Numbered from the stretch's first letter, positions 38,627 to 48,233 are shown. The stretch is 64,000 nucleotides of DNA from Paraflavitalea soli (GCF_003555545.1 NZ_CP032157.1:6080546-6144545), one strand, 5' to 3'. A program made the numbers and translations. The notes: generated by a model from the sequence alone, not told the origin.

Positions 38627-41044
38627 ATGCAAGACTATTTAAAAGAGTTGAACGAGCGGCAGCGCGAAGCTGTCCTGCATATTAAAGGTCCGTTGATGAT
38701 TGTGGCCGGTGCCGGCAGCGGTAAGACCAAAGTGCTTACCACCCGCATTGCCCACCTGATGAACTCCGGCGTAGACGCATTTAATATCCTGGCCCTCACC
38801 TTTACCAATAAGGCCGCCAAGGAAATGAAAGAGCGGATTGAAAAAATACTGGGCAATTCCGAAGCCCGTAACCTCTACGTAGGAACCTTCCACAGCGTAT
38901 TCGCCCGTATCCTCCGCGCAGAAGCGCATCACCTGGGCTATCCTAATAACTTTACGATCTACGATACGGATGATGCCAAAAGTGTGGTGAAAACCGTTGT
39001 CAATGAAATGAACCTTGATGACAAGACCTATAAGCCTTCCACAGTCTACAACCGTATCTCCAGCGCCAAGAATGCCCTGGTAGGTCCGGTGGAATATGCC
39101 AACGACTATGCCCTCCAGCAGGAAGACCTGCGCGGCAACCGTCCTGCCATTGCCCAGATCTATGATGCTTATGTCAAGCGTTGCTTTAAGAACGGCGCCA
39201 TGGATTTTGACGACCTGCTGCTGAAGTTCTATGAACTGCTCAAAGGGTTTCCCGAATCACTCAGTAAATACCAGCGCAAATTCAAATATATCCTGATCGA
39301 TGAGTACCAGGATACCAACCCCGCCCAGTACGAGATCATCAAACTCCTGGGCGCCATGAATGAAAATGTGTGTGTGGTGGGCGATGATGCACAAAGTATC
39401 TATAGCTTCCGGGGCGCTACCATTCAGAACATCCTGCAATTCCAGAAGGATTATGAAGATGCCCATGTGGTAATGCTGGAGCAGAACTACCGCAGTTCTA
39501 AAAGCATCCTCAATGTAGCCAACGAAGTCATTAAGAATAATAAAGGACAGATCCCCAAGTCACTGTGGACAGACAACAAAGACGGGGAAAAGATCAGGCT
39601 GGTACGCACCATGACTGATAATGACGAAGGAAAATATGTGGCCGATTCCATACAGGAACAAAAGCTGCGCAACCACTACAACAACCGCGACTTTGCCATC
39701 CTGTACCGCACCAACGCACAGAGCCGGGCCTTTGAAGAAGCCCTCCGCCGTATGAACATTGCCTATACCATCTTTGGCGGCCAGAGTTTCTATACACGCA
39801 AAGAGATCAAGGACTTTGTAGCCTACCTGCGCATCATTATTAACTCTAAAGACGAAGAGGCCCTGAAGCGTATTATCAATTTCCCGGCAAGAGGTATTGG
39901 TAAAACAACAGTCGATAAAGCAGTACTGGCGGCCAATACCCATAATATTTCCATGTGGGAAGTATTGGAGCGGGCCCGTGAGTTTGGATTTAAAGCCGGC
40001 ACACTCGAAGCGATCGACAACTTTGTGGTAATGATCAAAAGCTTCGCCAGCATGCTGCAAAACAAAAACGCCTATGAAGTGGCGGTTCATGTAGGCAAGC
40101 AAACCAATATTGTAAAGGAACTCTTTAATGATAAGAGTACCGAAGGTGTAGCCCGGTACGAGAATATCCAGGAGTTATTGAACTCCATCAAAGAATGGGT
40201 AGACACGCAACAGAACCTGTCGCAGATTGACGAAGATGGAACTATGATCGAAACCTCCGATAATGAAGCTGTCAGTACCGGAGAAATTACCCTGGGCGCC
40301 TACCTGCAGCAAATTACCCTGCTTACAGATGCGGATGATAAAGATCCCAATGCAGATACCGTAAAGCTCATGACCATCCACGCTGCCAAAGGGCTGGAAT
40401 TTGGTTGTGTATTCGCCGCCGGACTGGAAGAAATGCTTTTCCCCAACGGTATGGCCGTCAATACCCGGGAAGAGCTGGAAGAAGAGCGCCGCCTGTTTTA
40501 TGTGGTGATCACACGCGCCAAACAAAGGCTTTGGATCACTTATGCCAATACGCGCTACCGTTTTGGATCGCTGGTGCAGAACGAGCCCAGCCGTTTTATA
40601 GATGAACTGCCCGAAGAATACCTCGACCGGAGTTACGCCGGTGCAGCCGCCTTTAAGAACCAGGGATTCGGCGCGCGTGGCAATACCAATGCCTTCGACC
40701 GTATGAATGGCGGAGGTTGGGGGGCTGGCGGCGGCGGCAGACAGTCTGCTGCTGATGCAGAAAAGAGATATGGCGCACCACCATCCAAGAAACCCGCTAT
40801 TCCTTCTTATGTAACACCCAAACCGCAAAGCAAACCGGTGGAGCACGTGCCCAGCGCCGACTTTGTGGCCAGCGATACCACCAACCTGCAGGAAGGCCAG
40901 AAGGTGGAACACCAGAAATTTGGTTTCGGGATAGTCACTAAAATGGAAGGCTCTGCCCACAACCCTGTGGCCACGGTAAAGTTTGATGTGAATGGGGAGA
41001 AGAAGATCATGTTGAACTACGCCAAGCTGCGTATCATACAATAG
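38627..41044 (+). CDS. UvrD/PcrA-type superfamily 1 DNA helicase
   Basis: This encodes 805 residues. All UvrD motifs are in place: LNERQREAVLH, Walker A AGAGSGKTKVLTTRI near residue 27, FTNKAAKEMKERI, the GTFHSVFARIL, motif II LIDEYQDTN near 228, VVGDDAQSIYSFRGA, EQNYRSSK, the VKLMTIHAAKGLEF motif V, and FYVVITRAKQRL. The C-terminal tail (about 685-805) is Gly-rich and ends in a small Tudor-like domain (KVEHQKFGFGIVTKMEG) that in PcrA contacts RNA polymerase. The enzyme moves 3'-5' on DNA and acts in excision and mismatch repair. It stands alone, ended by a shared terminator. Confidence 0.93.
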   Translation: MQDYLKELNERQREAVLHIKGPLMIVAGAGSGKTKVLTTRIAHLMNSGVDAFNILALTFTNKAAKEMKERIEKILGNSEARNLYVGTFHSVFARILRAEAHHLGYPNNFTIYDTDDAKSVVKTVVNEMNLDDKTYKPSTVYNRISSAKNALVGPVEYANDYALQQEDLRGNRPAIAQIYDAYVKRCFKNGAMDFDDLLLKFYELLKGFPESLSKYQRKFKYILIDEYQDTNPAQYEIIKLLGAMNENVCVVGDDAQSIYSFRGATIQNILQFQKDYEDAHVVMLEQNYRSSKSILNVANEVIKNNKGQIPKSLWTDNKDGEKIRLVRTMTDNDEGKYVADSIQEQKLRNHYNNRDFAILYRTNAQSRAFEEALRRMNIAYTIFGGQSFYTRKEIKDFVAYLRIIINSKDEEALKRIINFPARGIGKTTVDKAVLAANTHNISMWEVLERAREFGFKAGTLEAIDNFVVMIKSFASMLQNKNAYEVAVHVGKQTNIVKELFNDKSTEGVARYENIQELLNSIKEWVDTQQNLSQIDEDGTMIETSDNEAVSTGEITLGAYLQQITLLTDADDKDPNADTVKLMTIHAAKGLEFGCVFAAGLEEMLFPNGMAVNTREELEEERRLFYVVITRAKQRLWITYANTRYRFGSLVQNEPSRFIDELPEEYLDRSYAGAAAFKNQGFGARGNTNAFDRMNGGGWGAGGGGRQSAADAEKRYGAPPSKKPAIPSYVTPKPQSKPVEHVPSADFVASDTTNLQEGQKVEHQKFGFGIVTKMEGSAHNPVATVKFDVNGEKKIMLNYAKLRIIQ

Positions 41045-41065
41045 AAGAGGTCTCTACAAATAATA

Positions 41066-41101
41066 AAAAGCGGGCTGCCCTTGTAAAGCAGCCTGCTTTT
41101 A
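41066..41101. terminator. Bidirectional terminator between uvrD-like and lytTR genes
   Basis: AAAAGCGGGCTGC pairs with GCAGCCTGCTTTT (one mismatch) around CCTTGTAAA; A-runs and T-runs on both sides serve both strands. Confidence 0.8.
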
Positions 41102-41153
41102 TATTGAAGCTAATGAATCCTACGAATAATAAATAATCAGTAATCAATCATCC

Positions 41154-41888
41154 TCAGGCAAGCATCTTCATCACCCCATTCCGGTACAGCTTACCAATGG
41201 GTATCTCCGTAGTCTCAATTTCAATAAGCTCATTGGTATAAGAACGTATCTTTTCAATGGCCACAATAAAGGAACGGTGGGTGCGTACAAACAGCTTTTC
41301 TGAAAGCATCGCTTCTACCGAAGTAATGGATTGTTTGGTAATGAGTGTGCCGGCGGTGGTAACGATCTTCACATAATCCTTCATACTTTCAATATACAGG
41401 ATGTCATGAAGCATCACCTTTTGCATTTTGCGATCAGCCCGGAAATAAACAAACGACTCACTCTTCTTTTCTTCCTGCGCCGCTGGAGTAGAGAGTACTG
41501 AAGTTGTATCTGCTTGTTGACTTCCCAGCGGAAATGCTTTATTAACGGCTTTCAGGAACCGGTCAAAACGTACTGGTTTCAGCAGGTAATCCACTACATC
41601 CAGTTCATACCCTTCCAGTGCATATTCAGGATAAGCAGTAGTAAAGATAACCTTGGGAGGATTCTTCAATGTCTTCAGAAAGGTAGTGCCATCCAACTGC
41701 GGCATCCGGATATCCAGGAAAATGAGGTCGATGGCCTGTTGTTGTAAAGCGCCCAATGCCTGTACCGCATTGGCACATTCGCCTGCCAGGTGCAATGTAG
41801 GCACATCCTGCACATAACGCCTGATCACTTCCCGTGCGGGCGGCTCATCGTCCACTACCAGGCACCGTATCGTCTTTAATTCATTCAT
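41154..41888 (-). CDS. LytTR-type response regulator
   Basis: This encodes 244 residues from the ATG at 41888; the frame extends five codons upstream. The receiver domain (1-120) has VVDDEPPARE, the phosphate-acceptor Asp in LIFLDIRMPQLDG near residue 56 and a switch region FTTAYPEYALEGYELDVVDYL with the conserved Lys in LLKPV. The C-terminal LytTR DNA-binding domain (about 145-244) contains DILYIESMKDYVKI and FVRTHRSFIVAIEKI. It overlaps the stop of the kinase gene by 8 bp (ATGAATGA), so the two are translated together and form a pair. Confidence 0.93.
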   Translation of the reverse strand: MNELKTIRCLVVDDEPPAREVIRRYVQDVPTLHLAGECANAVQALGALQQQAIDLIFLDIRMPQLDGTTFLKTLKNPPKVIFTTAYPEYALEGYELDVVDYLLKPVRFDRFLKAVNKAFPLGSQQADTTSVLSTPAAQEEKKSESFVYFRADRKMQKVMLHDILYIESMKDYVKIVTTAGTLITKQSITSVEAMLSEKLFVRTHRSFIVAIEKIRSYTNELIEIETTEIPIGKLYRNGVMKMLA

Positions 41889-43035
41889 TATTTGTGAGTA
41901 CAAAAGTATTTTCTTCTTTTTTCCGGGAACTACGGATGCATTCCAGCTGCAGTGTCAATGTTACCACAAATACCTCTTCTTCGTTCATGATCTTGAGCGT
42001 GTGCCGGTCCGGATACAGTAACTGCAGGCGTTTGCGTACATTCTCAATGCCAATACCAAAATTAGGTCCTTGCTTTTTTTCCTTAGCCTTGCCATTCATC
42101 AGCCGCATTTCCATGAGATCCTCTTTCAGGTGTATCTGCAAATTGAGCCAGGGCTGTTCCAGCATATTGCTGGCGCCATGCTTAAAACAGTTTTCCACCA
42201 GCGGCAGCAATAATAAGGGGGCAATATACAGGTGATCGGCACCAGAAGGGATATCCAGGTGAATATCAAACCGCTCATCATACCGTATTTTCTCCAGGGA
42301 AATATAATCCCGGATCATGGTAAGCTCTTTCGACAAGGGCACCAGCGGCTGATTACATTCATACAGCATAAAGCGCAGCATGTCCGAAAGGCCCATCACC
42401 AACTGGGCGGCTACCGGCGCCACACCCTGGGTATGTGAATAAATATTATTGAGCGTATTGAATAAGAAATGTGGATGGACCTGAGCTTTTAATAATTGCA
42501 ATTGTGCTTCGGCTTTCTCTTTCTGGAGTTGCAGGTTGCGTTGCTCTTTTACGTACCAATGCTTCATCAGTTTGATAGCGGCAGCCATTCCACCGATGGT
42601 GATAGCCCCTCTCAATCCGGCCAACAGGCCCAGGAAAAAAGAAGGTGGTCTATCCCTTTTTGCTGGCTGAGACTCTTGCGACAAAATGCTGTCGCGTATC
42701 GGGTCAATAATGTACAAGGCGATACAGGTGGAAATAGCGGCCGTAGCAAAAAACAGGATTAATACCCAAATGCCCGTGGCTGTATATTTACCCTTCAACA
42801 GGTAGTGGGGCAACACAAAATACATGAGTGAATAGGCCAGGAATATATGTGCAAACAGATAAATGGCCGATTCTACCATGGTATAGGGGATCCTGTCCAG
42901 GTAACTAACATTGATGGGAGCCGGTGTAAAGGCATACAAAAACCCCTGGAACAGCCACCAGAATGTCCAGAATGCCACATGCCGCCATATGCGGTACCTG
43001 GGTGCATCAGAAAATATAAAAGGGTATTTGTTCAT
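41881..43035 (-). CDS. LytS/YehU-type membrane sensor histidine kinase
   Basis: This encodes 384 residues with four predicted membrane helices (about 17-35, 48-68, 80-105 and 135-155), a coiled coil and a His_kinase domain. The acceptor motif is VHPHFLFNTLNN near residue 198. The ATPase part shows LLLLPLVENCFKHG (N box) and FGIGIENVRKRL (G box). It is the partner of the LytTR regulator whose start overlaps its stop. The C-terminal tail (KKEENTFVLTNNE) is charged. Signal unknown; membrane helices are short, suggesting signals are sensed in or near the membrane. Confidence 0.92.
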   Translation of the reverse strand: MNKYPFIFSDAPRYRIWRHVAFWTFWWLFQGFLYAFTPAPINVSYLDRIPYTMVESAIYLFAHIFLAYSLMYFVLPHYLLKGKYTATGIWVLILFFATAAISTCIALYIIDPIRDSILSQESQPAKRDRPPSFFLGLLAGLRGAITIGGMAAAIKLMKHWYVKEQRNLQLQKEKAEAQLQLLKAQVHPHFLFNTLNNIYSHTQGVAPVAAQLVMGLSDMLRFMLYECNQPLVPLSKELTMIRDYISLEKIRYDERFDIHLDIPSGADHLYIAPLLLLPLVENCFKHGASNMLEQPWLNLQIHLKEDLMEMRLMNGKAKEKKQGPNFGIGIENVRKRLQLLYPDRHTLKIMNEEEVFVVTLTLQLECIRSSRKKEENTFVLTNNE

Positions 43036-43155
43036 GGCGTTGCATCCTAAAGATACACCAGCTTTTTCCCGTCGCTTATCCCGGCTGTCCCAATATCGCC
43101 GGAAAGCTGGTTTTTGTCGACAAACATTTTTAGTCCCCGGCTGTTATATTTTACT

Positions 43156-44184
43156 ATGTCTTTGCAATTAAGCGTTTTAGATCAAACCCCCATTCGCCGC
43201 GGTGGTACTGCGGTAGAGTCCTTGCAGGAATCCATTCAATTGGCACGCCTGGCAGACAAACTTGGGTATACCCGGTATTGGTTGTCCGAACACCACAATT
43301 CCGCCACCCTGGCCATGGCCGCTCCTGAAATACTCATCGCGCGCCTGGCAGGCGAAACCAATTATATCCGTTTTGGCTCCGGCGGCATCATGTTGCCCAA
43401 CCACAGCGCTTTAAAAGTGGCGGAGAATTTCCGGCTGCTTGAAGCACTCTATCCCAACCGCATCGATCTCGGATTGGGCCGTGCTCCGGGTGGAGATCGC
43501 ATCTCCGCTCAATTGCTCAACCCTTCCAATACATTCGATCCGCAGGAATATATCCGGCAGATCAGGGACCTGCAAAACTTCCTCACCGATACACCCGCTG
43601 AAGGAAATGCCCAGGGCAAGGTAAAGGCCATCCCGATTGTAGATACAGCGCCCGAATTGTGGATGCTGACCTCCAGCGGCGAAAGTGGTTACCTCGCAGC
43701 ACATGCAGGTATGGCTTTATCCTACGCACAGTTCATCAATCCCATTGGCGGCGCCGCAGCCGTGGCCAGTTACAGACAGCGTTTCCGCCCCTCCGCACAA
43801 CTGTCTGCCCCGCAGGCCAACGTGGGTATTTTTGCCTTTTGCTCCGAGAGTGAACGCAAAGTGCAGGAAGTACAGGCTGTGATGGATTATCGCCTGCTGA
43901 GTTTTGAAAAAGGCCAGTACAATGAAATGCCTACGTATGAAATAGCAAAGGCCTACAACTATACTCCGGGCGAATGGCAACGGGTATTGTTCAACCGGGG
44001 TCGCATGGTGATCGGGACACCTGATGTGGTAAAGGAAAAAATTACAGCCCTGACCAATGAGTTTGATGTAGAGGAGGTCGTAATAGCCACTTTTGCTGAG
44101 CAGGCTGAAGACAGGTTCCGCAGTTATGAATTATTCTCGGAGGTATTTGAACTGGCGGAAAGACAAACCCGGCAGTTTGCCTGA
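43156..44184 (+). CDS. Luciferase-like flavin-dependent monooxygenase
   Basis: This encodes 342 residues from the ATG at 43156 (MSLQLSVLDQTPIRRGG); 14 codons upstream belong to no conserved part. It matches the bacterial luciferase family (PF00296, group 1 of the LLM enzymes): YWLSEHHNSATLAMAAPEILIA near residue 45, FGSGGIMLPNHSALKVAENF and DLGLGRAPGG. These enzymes use FMNH2 or F420; the sequence resembles the FMN-type YhbW/LuxA-like group. The substrate is unknown. A hairpin at 44203-44238 follows the stop codon. Confidence 0.9.
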   Translation: MSLQLSVLDQTPIRRGGTAVESLQESIQLARLADKLGYTRYWLSEHHNSATLAMAAPEILIARLAGETNYIRFGSGGIMLPNHSALKVAENFRLLEALYPNRIDLGLGRAPGGDRISAQLLNPSNTFDPQEYIRQIRDLQNFLTDTPAEGNAQGKVKAIPIVDTAPELWMLTSSGESGYLAAHAGMALSYAQFINPIGGAAAVASYRQRFRPSAQLSAPQANVGIFAFCSESERKVQEVQAVMDYRLLSFEKGQYNEMPTYEIAKAYNYTPGEWQRVLFNRGRMVIGTPDVVKEKITALTNEFDVEEVVIATFAEQAEDRFRSYELFSEVFELAERQTRQFA

Positions 44185-44202
44185 TATGCATTAAATACAA
44201 AA

Positions 44203-44238
44203 GCAGGAAGCAAGAGTGTTTCAACTCCTGGTTCCTGC
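44203..44238. terminator. Hairpin between LLM gene and a small minus-strand gene
   Basis: GCAGGAA pairs with TTCCTGC with further partial pairing (GAGT/ACTC) inside. Without a strong T-run, terminator function is probable but not certain. Confidence 0.5.
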
Positions 44239-44247
44239 CGTATAATA

Positions 44248-44430
44248 TTATCCAGCCTTCCTCGGGGTAGTATGCATCGTACCACCCTTCTTACCAGAAA
44301 TAGAAGATTTGCCCGGAATCATCGAAGAGCCTTTTGACTGACCGCCTGATGATGTACTTTTGACTACCATTCCGGAAAGGGGCGCCGCTTTTTTAGCGAC
44401 TTTTCCTTTTTTTGATTTTGACTTGCTCAT
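44248..44430 (-). CDS. Basic Ser/Gly/Lys-rich small protein
   Basis: This encodes 60 residues made mostly of Lys, Ser, Gly, Ala and Thr (SKSKSKKGKVAKKAA at the start, KGSSMIPGKSSISGKKGG later). It has no signal peptide, no membrane helix and no recognisable fold. Highly basic low-complexity proteins of this kind in Bacteroidota may bind nucleic acids, but this is inference. The frame is closed by a normal stop and the start ATG fits; coding bias is weak evidence. Confidence 0.55.
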   Translation of the reverse strand: MSKSKSKKGKVAKKAAPLSGMVVKSTSSGGQSKGSSMIPGKSSISGKKGGTMHTTPRKAG

Positions 44431-44550
44431 ACTATAAAACTTGTTGTTATTGTAAACTAATGAAATATATTACAACAACGTGGTTTTGACCAAGATATTT
44501 TTGATAGTCAGGGGATGATTAAACTTTTTTAATAACCGGTTATTATACTT

Positions 44551-44778
44551 ATGGAATCGCTGCAACCCAATCCTGAATTGCTTCTCAGCCTGGTAACGAT
44601 GAAAATGCCTTTTGGTAAATACAAAGACACCCTGCTTTGCAATCTCCCCGTATCTTACCTCGAATGGTTTCAGCGCAAAGGATTTCCCAAAGGAAAGTTG
44701 GGCATGTTATTGCAAACGATGTACGAAATACAGATGAACGGCCTTGCATACTTGCTGGAGCCCTTGAAGAAGAAATAA
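44551..44778 (+). CDS. DUF3820-family protein
   Basis: This encodes 75 residues and matches the small DUF3820 family (sometimes called quorum-sensing-regulated virulence factor family): the core MPFGKYKDTLLCNLPVSYLEWF near residue 20, here read as MPFGKYK and LPVSYLEWF, is its signature. The function is unknown; relatives are small cytoplasmic proteins possibly linked to nucleic acid handling. It stands alone and is not preceded by a clear promoter box. Confidence 0.85.
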   Translation: MESLQPNPELLLSLVTMKMPFGKYKDTLLCNLPVSYLEWFQRKGFPKGKLGMLLQTMYEIQMNGLAYLLEPLKKK

Positions 44779-44826
44779 AATATCTTTACCAAGGGCGCCT
44801 AGAACAATTGATCCGCACTTTCAGAT

Positions 44827-44870
44827 CGCGGCAGCAACCCGGAACGTAAAACCCGGGACCCGGAACGCTT
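44827..44870. repeat. CGCGGCAGC leader plus heptads abutting a stop codon
   Basis: CGCGGCAGC (44827-44835) is followed by AACCCGG, AACGTAA, AACCCGG, GACCCGG, AACGCTT in phase (44836-44870). The last unit overlaps the first two bases of TTA, the stop codon of the minus-strand gene beginning at 45084. It has the same leader as the arrays at 2774 and 3431. Confidence 0.8.
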
Positions 44871-45084
44871 AAGACGCAATATCCTTATTGAAAGAAATAC
44901 TTTCTATGAACTGTTTCACTTCTTCTGTACTTCTATTCATCTTTCTCGCCAACCGATCCAATAAAGCATCTTCATGCCCTTCTTCATAGGCGAGGTCCTC
45001 ATCGGTAAGCCCGATAACTCTTTCCTTGATCTTTTCCTTTACTTCCTCCCAGGGAGCGTGTAAGGTAAGTTTGTTGTTTTCCAT
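44869..45084 (-). CDS. CsbD-like small protein
   Basis: This encodes 71 residues from the ATG at 45084; the frame extends seven codons upstream. The core PWEEVKEKIKERVIGLTDEDLAYEEGHEDALLDRL resembles the CsbD family (W-x3-K-x-K-x4-LTDDDL-x4-G), small stress proteins of unknown mechanism, although the spacing is not identical and the C-terminal part (NRSTEEVKQFIESISF) is an additional helix. Cytoplasmic by lack of signal. Its stop codon touches the heptad array at 44827. Confidence 0.7.
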   Translation of the reverse strand: MENNKLTLHAPWEEVKEKIKERVIGLTDEDLAYEEGHEDALLDRLARKMNRSTEEVKQFIESISFNKDIAS

Positions 45085-45129
45085 ACTTACCTGCATGCAA
45101 TACACAGGCCACCCAATTATTTGAAAGTC

Positions 45130-45259
45130 AGCTATTAGCTGTTAGCTCTTAGGTATTAGCAAGGCAAAACTTGTCCCGCTCCACGGGAAGCGCTAGAAGC
45201 CAACTATACCTGGTGGCGAAGCAGAGGCCTTAACAGCTAAAGCCTAAAAGCTAATGCCT
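45130..45259. repeat. 130-bp element with inverted heptad arms
   Basis: The left arm has units AGCTATT, AGCTGTT, AGCTCTT, AGGTATT, AGCAAGG (45130-45164). The right arm has AACAGCT, AAAGCCT, AAAAGCT, AATGCCT (45232-45259), the reverse complement type. A 67-bp centre contains a CCCGCTCCACGGG hairpin. The element lies between the divergent CsbD-like and SNF2 helicase genes. The two arms could pair over about 30 bp. Confidence 0.75.
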
Positions 45260-45323
45260 GTATTCCATATGTGCATAACCCATCCTTGTCCCGTCAGAAA
45301 GTTTTTATCAAATTGCGGCGGAT

Positions 45324-48233
45324 ATGGACAACCAAAAGCCGGCACAGAAGACGATCATTATCACCGAACAGTTCAAAAAGCCACTGGAAATATCCGGATT
45401 GCTTTTGAACCTCGACCCACGCAAGCAGGTAGGTTTTTATGTAGAAGCCGTGGTGGTGAAGGACCCCAAACAGCCGCAAAGTATTTCGAAACAACCCCTG
45501 CTGGATAGGGTGGCCATCAAGGGCCTCAAGCCTACCCCCTATGTAGTGCAGGGAATCCTGAAACAACTGACAGGCATTGCTGCCAAACACGAGCAGGAGA
45601 AATGGCAGCAACGCTACCAGGAAGAAGGCATCACCACTGCCGACCAGGAAACCTGGGTGCGGCATAAGATGTACCATTACTTTTACAATTCCCTGCTGCA
45701 GGTAAAGCCCTTTGCTTCCCACCTCAAATGGTATTACGAAACCACCGATGAAATGCTCAGCACCACCAAGGTGGTAAGGCCCGGCAGCATCAGCAACTAT
45801 AGCCCTGTAGTAAGTATTAAACTCTTTCGCACCCCGGCCGATGTGCTGCGGATGTTGGTACAGGTGAATATTAATGAAAACCTCTACCCGCTCACCGACT
45901 TTAAACGGCACGGCTTCTTACTGCGGCATAAGAATGAGTTTTTTATGCTCCGGCCCGAAGATGCCGTGCTTACCGAGCAATACCCCGAAGGATTCTGCGA
46001 TATTCCTGCCGCAGAAGAGCAGGCCTTCCTGCAAACCCAGGTACCCCTGTTGGAACAACAATACGTGGTAGACCGTACCCTGCTGCAGCAATTGGAAACC
46101 ATTGCCGTAGTGCCACAATGCAGGATACACCTCAGCGAGCTCAACGGCAGCTTCTTGATGATCCGTACCCGCTGGCAATATGGCGACTTTGAACTGGAAA
46201 ATGCAACCGCACCCACCGAAGAGATCAATCTGCCCGATGGCCGGTACAATATTGTCAAAGACCTCAACGCAGAAAAAGAGGCCCTTGATTTCATTCAGTC
46301 ACAACACAAGAAATTCAGCCAGCAGAACAATGGCTATTTCTACCTGCCCTTTGCCGATGCCGAAAAGAGCCAGTGGTTTGTAAAATTCTACCGCAAGCTC
46401 AACGACCGCAACATGCCCGTGTACGGCATGGAGTCTATGCAACACTTCCGGTACAATGCCAACCGGCCGGAGATCAAGTTCACACAAAAAGGCAATAGCA
46501 TCGACTGGTTCGACCTCACTGTCCATATTTCCTATGGCGACCAAACCATCACCCTGGCCGAACTGCAAAAGGCCCTGCAAAACAAACAACACTTTCTGCT
46601 CCTGAAAGACGGTACCCTGGGTGAGATACCGGAAGAATGGCAGGCACAATTTGGCCTGCTGTTGCAGATGGGTGAAATTGAAAAAGACAAACTCCGGTTA
46701 TCCAAACTGCACTGGACACTTACCGAAGACCTGGTAAAGAATGGACAGCTTACTGTTCAGAACAATATAGAAACAAGCCGCCAGAAATGGGAGCGCCTGC
46801 ACCAGCAGGCCAGCAGCTTTACCGTACCATCCGGTATACGCGCCACCCTGCGCGATTACCAGCAGGCTGGCTTTGCCTGGTTCTGTATGTTGGATGAAAT
46901 GCAATGGGGCGGCTGCCTGGCCGATGATATGGGCCTTGGTAAAACCCTGCAAACGATCTCCTTCCTGCAGCATGTGCATGATAAATACCCGGGCGAAACG
47001 CACCTGGTCATTTGCCCTACCTCACTCATGTACAACTGGGAGAATGAACTGAAGAAGTTTGCCCCGGAACTACGTTACTTCATTTACCACGGCAGTGACC
47101 GGAAATCGGCCGACTGGAAAAACTACGATATCATCATTAGTAGCTACGGCAGTGTACGGAACGATATAGAAACCATTAAGCAGTTCACTTTTGGTTATAT
47201 CGTACTGGATGAAAGCCAGGTGATCAAGAACCCTTCTTCCCTGGTAGCTGCCGCCATGATGCAATTGCAAAGTCGGAACCGCCTTATCCTCAGTGGTACG
47301 CCCATACAGAACAATACATTTGATCTCTACGCCCAGATGCAATTCACCAATCCCGGCTTATTGGGCAGCCACCACTTTTTCAAAACCACTTTTGCAGTTC
47401 CGGTAGACAAGTATGGCGATACAGAGAAAACACAGCAGCTGCGCAAGCTCATCTATCCCTTCCTGCTGCGCAGGACCAAGGAACAGGTAGCGAAAGACCT
47501 GCCCGCCAAAACAGAGATCACCCTATGGTGCGAAATGGGAGAAGAACAGCGTAAAGTGTACGACGAGATCAAGAACTATTACCGCGAACACCTGCTGGAC
47601 CGGATACAACAGGAAGGTATGGGCAAAAATACCATCCTGGTATTGGAGGGCTTGACAAGACTAAGGCAGGTGTGTAATTCGCCCAAACTCCTCAACGGCG
47701 GCAACAATGACCATACCCACGAATCGGTCAAACTGGAGGAGTTGCTGCGCGAGATTGAAAACAATACCGGCCGCCACAAGGCCCTGGTGTTTTCACAATT
47801 CACAGGCATGCTTCAATTGATCGCTAACGCCATGAAGGAACGCAATATTCCTTTCCTGTATCTCGATGGCAGTACCAAGGCAACTGATCGCCAGGCGCTG
47901 GTAGAGCAGTTCCAATCGGATGAAAACCTGCCGGTATTCCTGATCAGCCTCAAAGCAGGTGGCGTAGGCTTAACCCTTACTGCCGCCGATTATGTGTACC
48001 TGGTTGACCCCTGGTGGAATCCCGCGGCGGAACAGCAAGCCATTGACCGTACCCACCGCATTGGGCAACAGAATAAAGTATTCGCCTATAAAATGATCTG
48101 CAAAGACTCTGTTGAGGAAAAGATCCTGGCCCTTCAGCAGCGCAAAAAAGCCCTGGCCGAAGAGCTCATTACAGAAGATACCGGCTTTGTCAAGAACATG
48201 ACAGCCGAGGATGTGGACTTCCTTTTTAGCTGA
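45324..48233 (+). CDS. SNF2-family helicase (Rad54/HepA-like)
   Basis: This encodes 969 residues. The N-terminal 500 residues are a family-specific region with several beta-rich parts. The SNF2 ATPase part (about 505-960) has GIRATLRDYQQAGFAWF, Walker A ADDMGLGKTLQTI near residue 535, motif II VLDESQVIKN where DEAH is replaced by DESQ, LSGTPIQNN, the second RecA domain with FSQFTGMLQLI, FLISLKAGGVGLTLTAA, and DPWWNPAAEQQAIDRTHRIGQ. SNF2 enzymes are double-strand DNA translocases that strip or remodel bound proteins. Relatives in bacteria include RapA, which recycles RNA polymerase; this one is not closely RapA. Start ATG at 45324 gives MDNQKPAQKT. Confidence 0.9.
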   Translation: MDNQKPAQKTIIITEQFKKPLEISGLLLNLDPRKQVGFYVEAVVVKDPKQPQSISKQPLLDRVAIKGLKPTPYVVQGILKQLTGIAAKHEQEKWQQRYQEEGITTADQETWVRHKMYHYFYNSLLQVKPFASHLKWYYETTDEMLSTTKVVRPGSISNYSPVVSIKLFRTPADVLRMLVQVNINENLYPLTDFKRHGFLLRHKNEFFMLRPEDAVLTEQYPEGFCDIPAAEEQAFLQTQVPLLEQQYVVDRTLLQQLETIAVVPQCRIHLSELNGSFLMIRTRWQYGDFELENATAPTEEINLPDGRYNIVKDLNAEKEALDFIQSQHKKFSQQNNGYFYLPFADAEKSQWFVKFYRKLNDRNMPVYGMESMQHFRYNANRPEIKFTQKGNSIDWFDLTVHISYGDQTITLAELQKALQNKQHFLLLKDGTLGEIPEEWQAQFGLLLQMGEIEKDKLRLSKLHWTLTEDLVKNGQLTVQNNIETSRQKWERLHQQASSFTVPSGIRATLRDYQQAGFAWFCMLDEMQWGGCLADDMGLGKTLQTISFLQHVHDKYPGETHLVICPTSLMYNWENELKKFAPELRYFIYHGSDRKSADWKNYDIIISSYGSVRNDIETIKQFTFGYIVLDESQVIKNPSSLVAAAMMQLQSRNRLILSGTPIQNNTFDLYAQMQFTNPGLLGSHHFFKTTFAVPVDKYGDTEKTQQLRKLIYPFLLRRTKEQVAKDLPAKTEITLWCEMGEEQRKVYDEIKNYYREHLLDRIQQEGMGKNTILVLEGLTRLRQVCNSPKLLNGGNNDHTHESVKLEELLREIENNTGRHKALVFSQFTGMLQLIANAMKERNIPFLYLDGSTKATDRQALVEQFQSDENLPVFLISLKAGGVGLTLTAADYVYLVDPWWNPAAEQQAIDRTHRIGQQNKVFAYKMICKDSVEEKILALQQRKKALAEELITEDTGFVKNMTAEDVDFLFS

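Noticed and set aside
44551-44778. Virulence factor label for the DUF3820 gene
   Set aside because: The label comes from one family member; nothing in this sequence or context supports a virulence role.
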